Part shown: positions 13,041-23,866 of the stretch, in pieces
How the letters are laid out: each line of letters opens with the position of its first letter
Position numbering within the stretch: position 1 is the stretch's first letter
Assembly: GCA_032871835.1 (NCBI GenBank)
Contig: CM065297.1
Location: 92,711,052 to 92,775,051 of the forward strand
DNA from: Dipteronia dyeriana
Lineage: Eukaryota; Streptophyta; Magnoliopsida; Sapindales; Sapindaceae
Direction of reading: 5' to 3'
Length of the DNA stretch: 64,000 nt
Translations under genes and position numbers: made by a program
The notes under the pieces: generated by a model
What the model was told of the DNA's origin: nothing
The model's input: only the letters and a program-made list of their open reading frames with translations
Databases searched by the model: none

Positions 13041-13306
13041 TTAGCCTTTCTCACCCACTATTGAGAAATTTTCATAACAACTACCCCAGCTTCTGTTGGG
13101 AACTTCACCTTCAGGGCATAGGTGGTGGTCACAGTTTTCAACTTGTTCAGGAAAGGTCTGCCTAGCAAGGCATTGTATGACCGGTTTTCCACATTCACGG
13201 CCATAAAATCCAACAACAATGTCTTGGTGCAAGGAAAGCTCTCAATCTCTACAGGTAGTTTCACGGTTCTCAGCGATCTTACTTCTGCTACCCAAAATCC
13301 TCTCAA
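13041..13306 (-). pseudogene. Aspartic protease C-terminal region of Tat element
   Basis: SYNALLGRPFLNKLKTVTTT followed by KFPTEAG is typical of the protease end in Tat-lineage polyproteins. No intact DSG-type motif located upstream. Confidence 0.7.
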
Positions 13307-13594
13307 TGGAACCTTAAGCGGTTGGAGGTCTTTTATTTACAATACAAACTGATCAAATACCTCAACACTCAAGATATCTACTAAGCTCCCATTGTCGATC
13401 AACACTCTTCTCACCTCCCTGTGACCTACAAAACCTATACAACAATTGCATCGTTCGGCCTTACCTCGGACCCATGCCTCGTTGAAGACTATCGGGTTCT
13501 ATCATTGCTTGTACTTTTTTTGATAGGGGCTCAGCAAATTTACTTCCAGATTCCTCTGACCATCTATGGATTCTCTAACCTCTGTCATTCTCTC

Positions 13595-14531
13595 TCAACT
13601 GCTACCCTCAATGTGTGGCCCACCAAAAATGGTGTTGATTTCCCCACTATCTGACCTTCTTATGCGACTACTTTGGCTTTTATCGCGCTCTTTCTTAGGG
13701 GTATCCTTAAATTGGTCATCCCCGCTTCTAAGGACCATGTCCTTGAGATGTCCCTTTTTGATCAGCTTTTCGATGTAATCCCTCAACTGATAACATTTAG
13801 AGGTTTCATGGACATTCTTCTAGTGAAATCTGTAATATTTGATGGTGTTTGTCCTTGCAAAGCTTGACTATCTCAGGGCTTTTTATACAAATTATTATCT
13901 TCTTTCACACTTAAGATCTCCTACTGTCTTCTAACCAACGGGGTGTAGTTGGTATATTACCTTTTTAAAGTGCTTGCCACATTTTTCGTCATCCTTGCAT
14001 CCATATTTACCCTTTCTCTCGTTGCCTTTTTGGTCCCCTTTGCTACTATTCTTTGAGCTGCTGTCTTTGGATTTTTGACTGCCATCGGGCCAACCCCCAT
14101 GTATGAGCTCTCCACCATAGGTTATATGTTCCTCCTCCACCATGGAATATCCCCTAATATAATCTACCATGCTTGCGTACATAGTTGACCTCTTCTCTCT
14201 TAGACTTAGGGTCAAGTGGATATGCTGTAAACTGTTAATAAATGCTGACACTACCACATTATCATTGAGATCATATGCTTCCGACACTTCTTGTGACAAC
14301 CTAGTTAAGTAATCCTTCAACTTCTCATCCTTTGCTTTAAGGTTGACAAGGCTGATATGGATTTTTTCGCTGGATATCTCTCATTAACTGCTTGGTGAAA
14401 GCTTGTATCAGCTCCTCGAAGTTCCTGATGGGTTCTATTGAAAGTCCTCCAAACCACTTGGATTTCTGATCTCCTAATGTTTGTGGGAACATTTGACATA
14501 TGAAAGCATCATCATAATCATACTGTGCCAT
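13595..14531 (-). pseudogene. Gag of Tat-lineage element (fragmented)
   Basis: Three frames: 14531-14337 (core start, KSKWFGGLSIEPI), 14320-13931 (MKDYLTRLSQEVSEAYDLND), and 13786-13595 (DYIEKLIKKGHL, INTIFGGPH). Order matches Tat-lineage Gag. Confidence 0.75.
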
Positions 14532-14599
14532 TGCGTTATGTTGCCTCCTTACATGCTCATGCAGGTTAGTATTTGGGGTGCTAAGAACTGAATAGTGTT

Positions 14600-15500
14600 G
14601 AATTATACTTGTTAACTGGAAATTTGCTCAAGATGGGAAATTCCAATCAACAACCTCAAAACCACTACCACGAAGGTGGTGGCTGGGGTCAGTGCCTTAG
14701 GTATATGACCTCTTAAGATAGAAATGAATATTCGATGGCTAATGTAATGGCAAATGAGATTTTTATTATTGATCACTCGTGGTATACAGAAATCTCTCAA
14801 ATACCCTCACAATCTCTCTAGGACATAGGAGGGTGGCAATCTCGTACCTGTCGAATAGTAGATACAATGGTGGTCATGTTCTGATCACATGATTTAGGCT
14901 CTCTTCCTTCTCTTAATCTCTCTTTCTTTTCCTGTTCATGTCGCCTCCTTTTAATCTGCATCTTCTCAATTGTATTTATACATGGTCCAAGCCATTTGAA
15001 CGGGTGTATCTCCCGCCGCGATTCTCTGAATCTCTTCCCTCCTCATCGAGCGGGATACTCTATTTAAAAGTTCTTGAATTCGAATAAATAACGGACTCAA
15101 GAATATCACTCAAGAATATCGTTGACGAAGATAAGTTTGTTTCCTTTGTAGAATCAAACTCTTGTCTTACACGTATGCAGAGTTTAATGTTCGTTATAAT
15201 GTGGATATGACCTTGTGTGTATTCATGGCATGATTCTTCATGGTGGTCGTCGAGTTAGGTGTTTGTTGCTTCGTAGGGCAAGGTAGACCCATGTTGTGGT
15301 TCTGGTCTCATAAGCTTGGGACGACCTTGTGGGCACTTACTAGGGGTAATGTGGGTTATGCAAGATTCTTCTTTTATGTCCAGATAGGTTACATGCATCC
15401 CTTAGCGAATTAGAACATTAGCTATAGCCTCTTTGTATCTGACGAGGACAGCAGACTTTTAAAGAGGTTGGTGAGCTTCCGGCTTACACTGCGAGTTAAA
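14600..15500 (-). other. Possible leader or upstream LTR of the gypsy element
   Basis: On the minus strand it has a TATA-like tgtataaatac and a gagagatttctgtat run before gag, as an LTR promoter would. It does not match the LTR at 3491-4305, so the two ends may belong to different elements. Unresolved. Confidence 0.35.
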
Positions 15501-16340
15501 TATGATCCCGGAAAATCTTGATCCGGAAAGAACCCACTCTTGTTTGTGTTGGGCTACTCTTCGAGTGTCTCCTGATACTTTAATTACAATCTTCTCTCAT
15601 TTATTTGGATTTCTTATTTATTGCACGCGTTACAAAGTAAGAATTCTTATTAATAGCATTACTTTGACATTAATTACTTGGAAAGGAATAATAATAAATA
15701 ATACTCAGTTGACACACACGTATGATCCTTTGATTGGCAAAGTAATATTGTCCCTTCACAGTTCACACCACCTATTATTACTCTAGAAATGATATTTTTG
15801 AAGGCCGGGGTACAACACAATGAATGGAATTGAGTCATTTGTCTATTAAAAGTTGCAAAAGGGGACATAGAAATATAAGAATATAAGAAATGAAAATAAA
15901 ATATTAATTGATTGGGATGGGACGGTATCTCATATGTCTTAAAAATTGATTGATAGATGTTGTATGTGGGATTTCATTTGCCATTGGATTGTTGTCAACT
16001 TTATTATTATTTTTTTACATGTGTCATGTCTGTTTGCCTCCTAAAGTAAGCAGGTCATGGCCCTACTAACTAATTGCATTCTTAATTAGCATTACGTCAC
16101 TCTTTTTTCCCATCAAATTCACAAAATAATCAAAAAAAAATGAGGAGGGCAACTTTAAACAACTATCACATAATTCAAAAGCGTCAATTGGTAAGTGAGG
16201 ATATAAGATTAGTACGTATTTCAGTGGAAATTAGGGGGGTTTTAACACTTATTTTATTTAATGTTGTACGAGTGGTACCATTTTAATAATTTAAATTTTA
16301 AATATATTAAAGTAAATAAACGTCCAAAAATGTATTTATT
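15501..16340. other. AT-rich non-coding stretch
   Basis: Nothing recognisable beyond short A/T runs. Confidence 0.5.
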
Positions 16341-16344
16341 TTAC

Positions 16345-16345
<1 letters not shown>

Positions 16346-16394
<49 letters not shown>
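16346..16394. repeat. AT dinucleotide microsatellite
   Basis: Alternating AT run, with one ATAC interruption at the left. Confidence 0.9.
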
Positions 16395-16397
<3 letters not shown>

Positions 16398-16459
16398 ACT
16401 TTTCAACTTTTTATTATTTTTTATTTTATTTTTTCATCTTCTTCACTGGTTTCAATTGG

Positions 16460-16965
16460 AGGACTGTTTAATAGACCTCCAACAGAGACCTATCGACCTC
16501 CGATATCGGAGGTCTGTTCGACATCCGCGGAGGTCAAAATCGACCTTTAATGGATGTCGAAATTGACCTCCATTGTAGGTCGATGAAGAAGAAGAAGATA
16601 AATTATTATTTTTGGAAACTTTCAAGACTTTTCATGTATTTCCAAGACTTTTCATATTTTTTTTCGAGACTTTTCATATAATTTTGGATACTTTTCAACT
16701 ATTTTCGAGAATTTTTAAGTAATTTCTCAGACTTTTAATAATTTTCGAGACTTTTATTAATTTTCGAGACTTTCTGAATAAAAATAAAACTTTTCAAGAC
16801 TTTTGGTTATTTCCGAGACTTTTTAGATAAAAGTGAAATTTTTCAAAAAGAAATTTTCATCTTTCTCCTTGAAACCTCCATTGGAGATCGATTTTAATGA
16901 ACAATGTTCGACCTTCATTAGAGATCGATTTTAACCTCGAATGGAGGTTGAAATAACCTCCCTCC
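16460..16965. repeat. Inverted gacctcc motifs around a cttttca minisatellite
   Basis: A 20-bp perfect palindrome lies at 16495-16514. Several gacctcc and ggaggtc words in both orientations lie at 16470-16590 and 16875-16965. Between them is an irregular repeat of cgagacttttcat-like units. This looks like the subterminal structure of a DNA transposon, but no target duplication was found. Confidence 0.5.
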
Positions 16966-17312
16966 ATTGAAAGATTTTTTTTTTAATTTTTTTTTTATAA
17001 AAATATAGAAGAAAAGTTGCTGTATAAAGTAGAAAATTGAGATTTAAGGAAAAAAAAATTGCTATAAAATATAAAAGACAACAAAATCGAGTGGTTTTAC
17101 GGTGGCTCTATGACCACTAAAATAACTTCCCATGACATCATTTTTTTTAATTATTATATTTATAACTATTATAGGATTGTCAGAACTTATATGACACCCA
17201 TTTTTTCAATTTATAATTATACAAAATGAAAAAAATAGAAAAAATGTTAAAATTTACCATGCTACTGTCTACACCCATCAACTAATTTTCCCCGTATTCT
17301 CTATCTTTGTTA

Positions 17313-18063
17313 GGCTTAGTTTGAGATTGCTTTCCAGACTGCTTTTGGAGCTAAAAGTGCTTCTGAAGTTGGTCAGAGGTGTTTAGTAAAATTTCTGGAA
17401 AGTGCTTTTGGTCTCTTTTGGCTTCCCCACAGCAGAAATTGAGAAGCTATAAATTGATGCTTTTAGAAATCAGTTTTCTAGGAAGCAGAAATGAAAACAC
17501 ACTTAATACTCTTATTAATGATTGTTTTTCCAAACTTACTATTTTATCCCTTGCCTTTTATGAAATTTACCACATAACAAAACACGTACTTAGCATTTAT
17601 TATTTTATTTAAAATTTACTATAACATATACTTTACTATTTACATGTTATCTATTTCAATTGTGTAATTTTATGTATCCTTGAATCAAATTATGCTAGTT
17701 TTCTTGATATATTTACAATATACGTGGCAATAGAAATAAATAAAAATATTAAAGCAAAATTATATATTTTTTAACAAAATTTATTTATTTATTTTATAAC
17801 AAGTTTTTGGTCACACAAAAATAAAATAAATTATTTATTTTCAAATCATCTTAAATATTCATTTTTGTTCTTTCTTGTAATTTTGTTCAGTCACAACATT
17901 TTTTTACCAAACACATTGAAATTGCTTTTGGTTCTCACAACACTTTTAAAAATCAGTTTACCAAACACCCAACTGATTCTCCCCACAGCAGAATCAAAAG
18001 CAATTCCCCCACAGTAGAATCAAAAGCAATTTTCCCCACAGCACAACAATATCAAACTGGGCC
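17313..18063. mobile_element. PIF/Harbinger-type MITE
   Basis: 751 bp. Left end ggcttagtttgagattgc; right end reads ggcccagtttgatattgt on the other strand. Target duplication tta lies at 17310-17312 and 18064-18066. Internal ccccacagcagaa repeats near the right end. Confidence 0.8.
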
Positions 18064-18249
18064 TTACTCTTCATTCAATATCCAGAAGTTATTGTTTTGT
18101 TTTTAATCTTATTTTAAAAGAAGCTATTGAGGTGAAATCTTGAAAGGACAATTGGTAGTGGGGATGTCAAAAAAAGAAAAAACCGAACATGCGAGGACCC
18201 GCCCTACCTAGTCCCATATAAGATGGTATTTTACTAAAATAAATAGAGT

Positions 18250-18364
18250 CCGACGACGATATAAGGTTGGTCAGGTGGTAAACCCTTCATACCTACAGAA
18301 CGGGGTTATGGGTTCGAATATTCCTCATTCTCTAAAAACCCCCTGAATTAATGTAATTCTTCAC

Positions 18365-18405
<41 letters not shown>

Positions 18406-18406
18406 G
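18250..18406 (+). mobile_element. SINE-like element with AAT tail
   Basis: A box-like ggtcaggtggt near 18270, B box-like gggttcgaatattc near 18310, then an (aat)n tail at 18367-18406. Fits a tRNA-derived SINE. Target duplication not resolved. Confidence 0.5.
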
Positions 18407-18529
18407 GTCGGGACAGGTTTGACACCTATTCCTACCCTCCTTTCCAACATCCTCATCTTGAACCCACTAAATATTTATTTATTGATAATATTAACATTTG
18501 TTATATTATTTTAATTAGTAATTTTAAGA

Positions 18530-18535
<6 letters not shown>

Positions 18536-18574
<39 letters not shown>
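18536..18574. repeat. AT microsatellite
   Basis: Uninterrupted alternating TA/AT run. Confidence 0.9.
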
Positions 18575-18577
<3 letters not shown>

Positions 18578-19169
18578 GATATGAATTTTGTTATCCAATT
18601 TAAACCTAATTTTTATTTACATTAAAAAGTAAAACAAAAAAAAAAATATAGTTATTATACAAACTTGCGGAGGGGTGGTGCGGGCTTGGAGCCACCTCCC
18701 CTTGTCCCATAAATTTCCTGACCCTGGTCTACAATAACGAATTTAGAGATTAATAATTTTATTTGGGTTGGGATCGGAATTTGTTGTCCTCACTCCGAAT
18801 CCGTTCCATTGACATCCATAAGGGTACGTTTGGTACGGAGATGAGACAGAACTAGATATATTGTTTTATATTGTGTTTGGAAGGTTTTGACAAAACTGTA
18901 AACTGTAATTTTGTGTGTTTGGTATGACTGGGACAAGACGGAACAAGAGGTTCAAATGACCAAAGTACCCCTCTTATATATATAACAACATAGACTATAT
19001 TAATATACAATAATATTAAAACATATTATTATATTATACAGGTAATAATATTATTATATACATAATAATATTTAATATGTTTATATATATATATATATAA
19101 TGTAATGTAATATAATATAATATATGTTACAATGTCTATATAATATAAATATATTATTGTAATATATAT

Positions 19170-20157
19170 TGTTATATGGATTTTTTGATAGCGTGACAAA
19201 TCAACATGATTAAATATGTCACGTCACAAGAGTCAGGAAAGATCAACCCAATGTAATTAATATATGATCTTAAGGCCAAGTCGAGATTACTAAAAATGGT
19301 CGGGGAAGCTAACTAGTCGGGTACAAATAACCTGATCGGGGAGACTAACCGATCAGGTATAGACAACTTGGTCGAAACCATCCGATCGAGATAAAAGAAG
19401 TCTGATCAAGATCAGATAATTGATCGGTTGAACAACGCTTGGGAGACATTAAAGGCAACTACGAACTCAAATACGAAGAAGAATTGTCTTACTTGAACAA
19501 GGAATCTAGAGTCGTACTTCAAAAAAGAAATATCCCTATTTCCTTTCAAATATCAGAGAATCCTATTCAGGAAAGAACTCAAAGCTTTCAGAAGGATAAA
19601 CACCAAACAGGAAACGAGTCCAAATCAAGTAATAACTCTGCTCTTCTAGAAAACTGCACACCGATCAGGAAATAAGTCCTAAACGGACCATTCAACCAAA
19701 ATTCTATGAAGACTCTAATTCAATACACAAGATCTCCGAAACATGAAATAAGACAAGACGACTTCAACAAGTAACCAGTTCTAATTAAACACTATCACCT
19801 TTCCTTATTCGTGTATCAAGGATTATGGTTCTATGCACATATAAATAGACCCATAATCTTATTGTAAAAGATATATAACTACAGATAGACAAAAACACAT
19901 AGAAAAATGTACATAGAAAGAAAGAGATAGAGATACACCAAAGAAAGAGAGATTGAGTGTTTAATCATTATCCTATAGTGAGTTTCTTCTCGCCGTCATC
20001 GGCAATCGTGGACGTTTCCCCGTCTTGGGGTTTTACCACGTAAACTTGTGTGTGCATGTTTTTTCTTCTTTTTCTATCTTTCTCATTACCTCTTCAACAA
20101 TCTACAAAAACCTGTTAGACGCGTGTTCAATCCTACATGATCTAGAAACCACCGTCA
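19170..20157 (+). repeat. Left LTR of LARD-like element
   Basis: Starts tgttatatgg and ends gtca. TATA motif at about 19838-19850. Contains the block 19991-20044 ending in ggggttttaccacgtaaa. Confidence 0.8.
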
Positions 20158-21204
20158 ACAACTTGCGCTAGAGGAAGGGGGTAGAACTTAACTTCGAGGA
20201 ACCCTCATGAACAGACTGCAAAAGGAATTCCGATGTGGATCAACTGACTCGTAGTAAGAGTCGCGGTTTTGACCAAATCCAGATGAAGAATATTACGAAA
20301 ACAATACTCAAGGCTTCAAAGTGGAGTTATTGTAATGGGTCACATCCATAAAGATCAAGAGCATCCCAGCGACTACAAAATAAACAGACAAAACACCGAG
20401 ATACTCTAGCAAGCTCGAAAAAAAAAGACGATGGGAAATTATTCTAGGCAAAGAACCAGGACATCGACTTGTCCAGATAAAAAAAAAAGGGGTACTAGGG
20501 GGTGGATTATCTGTTGTATTAGCATCAGAATATACGCAAGCAAACGAATTCACAAACATAGTTCGGTAAAAAAAAACAGGGAGGCGATGTTAAAAGCACT
20601 TCCTTCGAATGAAGCCTACTTTAACAACTGCTAGGGGGTAGCACAACACTGTAAAAGAGCATGCTACGTAAAAAAAAAAATACTCTTAAGAGAGACAACT
20701 TAATTGTTTTCAGTTTTAGTTCATGATATTTTCAGTTTGTTTTTATTCTTAGTTATTCTAATTATTGGTATTTTGATGCTGTTAATTTTCAGATCAATTA
20801 ATAAAGAAGCCAAGAATGATGTTTGAATTTTTATAATAATCATCTTTGTTATCAAAGATAAACTCGCAGCACCGACACCTACCATTGTGGGTGAATGTGC
20901 CCGAGATGCTGAGAAGTTGAGGGTTAGAGACCTGACCCGCCTGCCGAACTGACTGGATGCATATAGAGCACTGTCAGCAATCCGGCCACCCCGAGCTGCA
21001 GGTTTTATCGGAAAAAAACACTCAAGTACGCTATCGGGGAAAACCTGGTGAAATGCATTTGATTGTGTTAGTATTGCATTAACGATTCAGCCAAACCCTT
21101 GTAAACAGACAAAACCGGGAGACGTCCCTTGGTGACTTTTTTACATGGGAAAAACAGGAAAAATGGGGCAAGATTCCCAGAACACCTCTTGGCAGAAGAC
21201 TCAA

Positions 21205-21420
21205 GACGGTCAGGAATTATCTTGAGCGAAAATGCAGGACACCGATCAAAAAATGAATATAGTCGGGAATTATCCTGAGCGAAAGGCCATGACACCGACC
21301 GAATCAAGACAGTCGGGGATTATCCTGAGCTAAGAGATGGTACACCAACTAGCCCAAAAAAAAAGACAGTTGGGAATTATCTTGAGCAGAGAGCCAGACA
21401 CCAACTGGTCCAACTACAAA
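21205..21420. repeat. Tandem repeat inside LARD-like element
   Basis: At least four copies, about 50-56 bp apart, of a unit with ggaattatcNtgagc followed by gacaccgac-like text (starts near 21211, 21265, 21315, 21371). A further related copy lies near 20433. Confidence 0.65.
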
Positions 21421-21589
21421 GGAGCAAAAAGAAGTTCCAGATTGATCAGTTTAATAAGACACTTGATCAGTTTAATAAGATACTTGATCGGGTTAGAAGC
21501 GATAAGTGCAAAAGCGTCAAAAAATCAAAACTATTCAAATCTCATTCGTTGAGCTGTCAAGAGCTCATCTCGCGGATTTGAGGGGGTAT

Positions 21590-22542
21590 TGTTATCGGGA
21601 TTTTTTTGATAGCGTGACAAGTCAGCATGATTAGATATACCATGTCACAAGAGTCAAGAAAGATCAACCCAAGACAATTAATAGATGATCTCAATGCCAA
21701 GTCGAGATTATTCAAGATGGTAGGGGAAGCTAACCGATTGGGTACAAATAACCTGATTGGTAAGACTAGCCGATCGGGTAGAGACAACTTGGTCGGGGCC
21801 ATCCGATCGGGAAAAAAGAAGTCTGATCGGGATCAGACAATTGGTCAGTTGAACAACGCGTGAGAGACATTAAAGACAACTACTACTGAAATACGAAGAA
21901 GAATTGTCTTACTTAAACAAGGAATCTAAAGTCGTACTTCAATAAGGAAATATCCATATTTCCTCTCCCATATCAGAGAATCTTATTCAGGAAAGAACTC
22001 AAAGCTTCCAAAAGGATAAACACCAAACAGGAAACGAGTCCAAATCAAGCAATAACTCTGCTCTTCTAGAAGACTGCACACCGATCAGTAAATAAGTCCT
22101 AAACGGATCATTCAACCAAAATCCTATGAAGAATCTAATTCAATACACAAGATCTCCGAAACATGAAATAAGACAAAGACGACTTCAACAAGTAACCAAT
22201 TCTAATTAAACAATATCACATTTCCTTATTCGTATAACAAGGATTAGAGCTCTATGCACATATAAATAGACTCATAATCTTATTGTAAAAGATATATAAC
22301 GACAGATAGACAAAAACACATAGAAAAATATACATAAAAACAAAGAGAGAGATACATCAATAAAGGAGAGTTTGAGTGTGTAATCATTATACTATAGTGA
22401 ATTTCTTCTCACCGTCATCGGTCCACGTAAACTTGAGTGTGCGTGTTTTTTCTTCTTTTTCTATCTTTCTCATTACCTCTTCAACAATCTACAAAAACAT
22501 GTTAGACGCGTGATCAATCCTACACGATCCAAAAATCATCGT

Positions 22543-22544
<2 letters not shown>
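21590..22544 (+). repeat. Right LTR of LARD-like element
   Basis: Starts tgttatcggg and ends gtca. Similar to the left LTR across its length, but lacks about 35 bp of the ggggttttac block (around 22422), which explains the shorter length. Confidence 0.8.
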
Positions 22545-22593
<49 letters not shown>

Positions 22594-22595
22594 TA
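22545..22595. repeat. AT/AG compound microsatellite
   Basis: AT run followed by an AG run, directly abutting the right LTR. Confidence 0.85.
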
Positions 22596-22982
22596 AACAC
22601 ATAATATATATGATATTGATATATATATATATATGATATTAATATATAATATTAGAACATATTTAATTTTAATATATATATAATAATAATAATATAATAT
22701 ATAATTTTATTGGATATGATTGTAATTGTTTGAAAATTTAAAGGGTAAATTGATCTTTTTGACACTTGTCCCATGTCCTAAGGTCTTGGGTCAGATAATT
22801 TTTTATGATTTTTGTCTCACATTGTCCCGTCCTGTCTCATACTAGGGACGTGTCAAACGTGAGATAAGAACAAACTGTCCCGCGTTATTCTTTTCTGTCC
22901 CACGTACCAAACACACCCAATTGTTACGTAAATCTTTTGTTGATTGGAATTTATTGTCCTCACCCCGAACCCATCCATCCCA

Positions 22983-23102
22983 TATATATATGGAAATGAG
23001 TTCTCTGATTTTTGAAAAAAAAAAAAAACTGCTGTAACTTTTATATATATATATATGGAAATGCGTTCTCAGATTTTGGAAAAAAAAAAAACTGCTTCAA
23101 CT
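22983..23102. repeat. Duplicated 60-bp unit
   Basis: Two copies of a unit with atatatatggaaatg, gttctc, agattttNgaaaaaaaa and actgct. Confidence 0.7.
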
Positions 23103-23214
23103 TGCAATGCTAACATTCATGAATCATGTTCGTTCGTCGTTGGACATGTCCCAATTTAGATACACGTTCGTTTGAGTGTGTACGGTGTGCACCATCTTTG
23201 TGGTGCAGCTTGAC

Positions 23215-23858
23215 TAGAGATATATGTTTATGGAATAAGGATGGATATAGGTCATTCTATCCCCATTTCTATTTTCCAGATCCTTCCCTCATCCCCGTCC
23301 CCCTGGTGCAGCTTAACTAGAGATATATGTTTAGGGAATAAGGATGGATATATGTCCTACCATCTCCATTCCTATTTTCCAGATCCTCCCACCCCCCCGG
23401 TGCAGCTTAACTAGAGATATATGTTTGGAGAATAAGGATGGATATAGGTCCTTCCATCCCCATTCCTATTTTTTTTTGTTTTTTCCATTTTTCCCGATTC
23501 CCCGTTTCCCAATTTATCTAAAAATTACAAACTAAACTAAAAAAAATAAACATTCCATTATAAATACAATATAAAAATATATTATAAATAAAATATATTT
23601 ATATTTATATTTATATTTATATATGTTTAGAGGAAGTAGAGAAATGAGGATATGGGATTATGTTGAAATGGGGATAGGGATGTGGGGACCCCTCCCCATC
23701 ACCCATCCCCATCCCCATCCCCATCCCCATTTAAATTTGAGGATAATTTTCATCGTCACACCTCCCCCCCTATCTCCTCAATTTGTCAACAAAAAAAAAC
23801 CCCACACAAAAATGGGGACGCAGGAATTTGAAACTCCGAGAAAAAATGTACATCTCTA
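23215..23858. mobile_element. hAT-type MITE with triplicated left end
   Basis: Left end tagagatatatgttt; right end reads tagagatgtacattt on the other strand. Exact 8-bp target duplication agcttgac at 23207-23214 and 23859-23866. The first about 100 bp, with the flanking ggtgcagctt-ac, is repeated at 23202, 23304 and 23398. Interior has a catcccc run near the right end. Non-coding. Same family as 31850-32376. Confidence 0.85.
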
Positions 23859-23866
23859 AGCTTGAC

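Larger units (their letters stand above)
19170..22544 (+). mobile_element. Non-autonomous LTR retrotransposon (LARD-like)
   Basis: Two direct LTRs of about 1 kb flank a 1.43-kb interior with no gag or pol. A polypurine tract (gatttgagggggtat, 21575-21589) precedes the right LTR. The LTRs share TATA, start and end blocks with the Tat LTR at 3491-4305, so a Tat-lineage partner probably supplies the proteins. It sits in an AT-repeat, so the target duplication is not readable. Confidence 0.8.
18822..22918. mobile_element. MITE split by an LTR element
   Basis: Left end gggtacgtttggtacgg; right end reads gggtgtgtttggtacgtg on the other strand. Without the LTR element at 19170-22544 it would be about 0.72 kb. 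The outer flanks are themselves similar (18765-18811 and 22939-22981), so target duplication is hard to define. Superfamily uncertain; the gtttggtac end resembles PIF-type ends. Confidence 0.6.

Noticed and set aside
18160..18816. A further hAT-like MITE with gggatgtcaa ends
   Set aside because: Ends look mirrored, but no 8-bp duplication was found and it overlaps a SINE-like unit; evidence too thin.
21205..21420. Regularly spaced repeats, considered as a CRISPR-like array
   Set aside because: Imperfect tandem units within a plant LTR element, without conserved repeats and unique spacers.
23623..23859. Frame with PHPHPHPH repeats
   Set aside because: Translation of a catcccc repeat inside a MITE.
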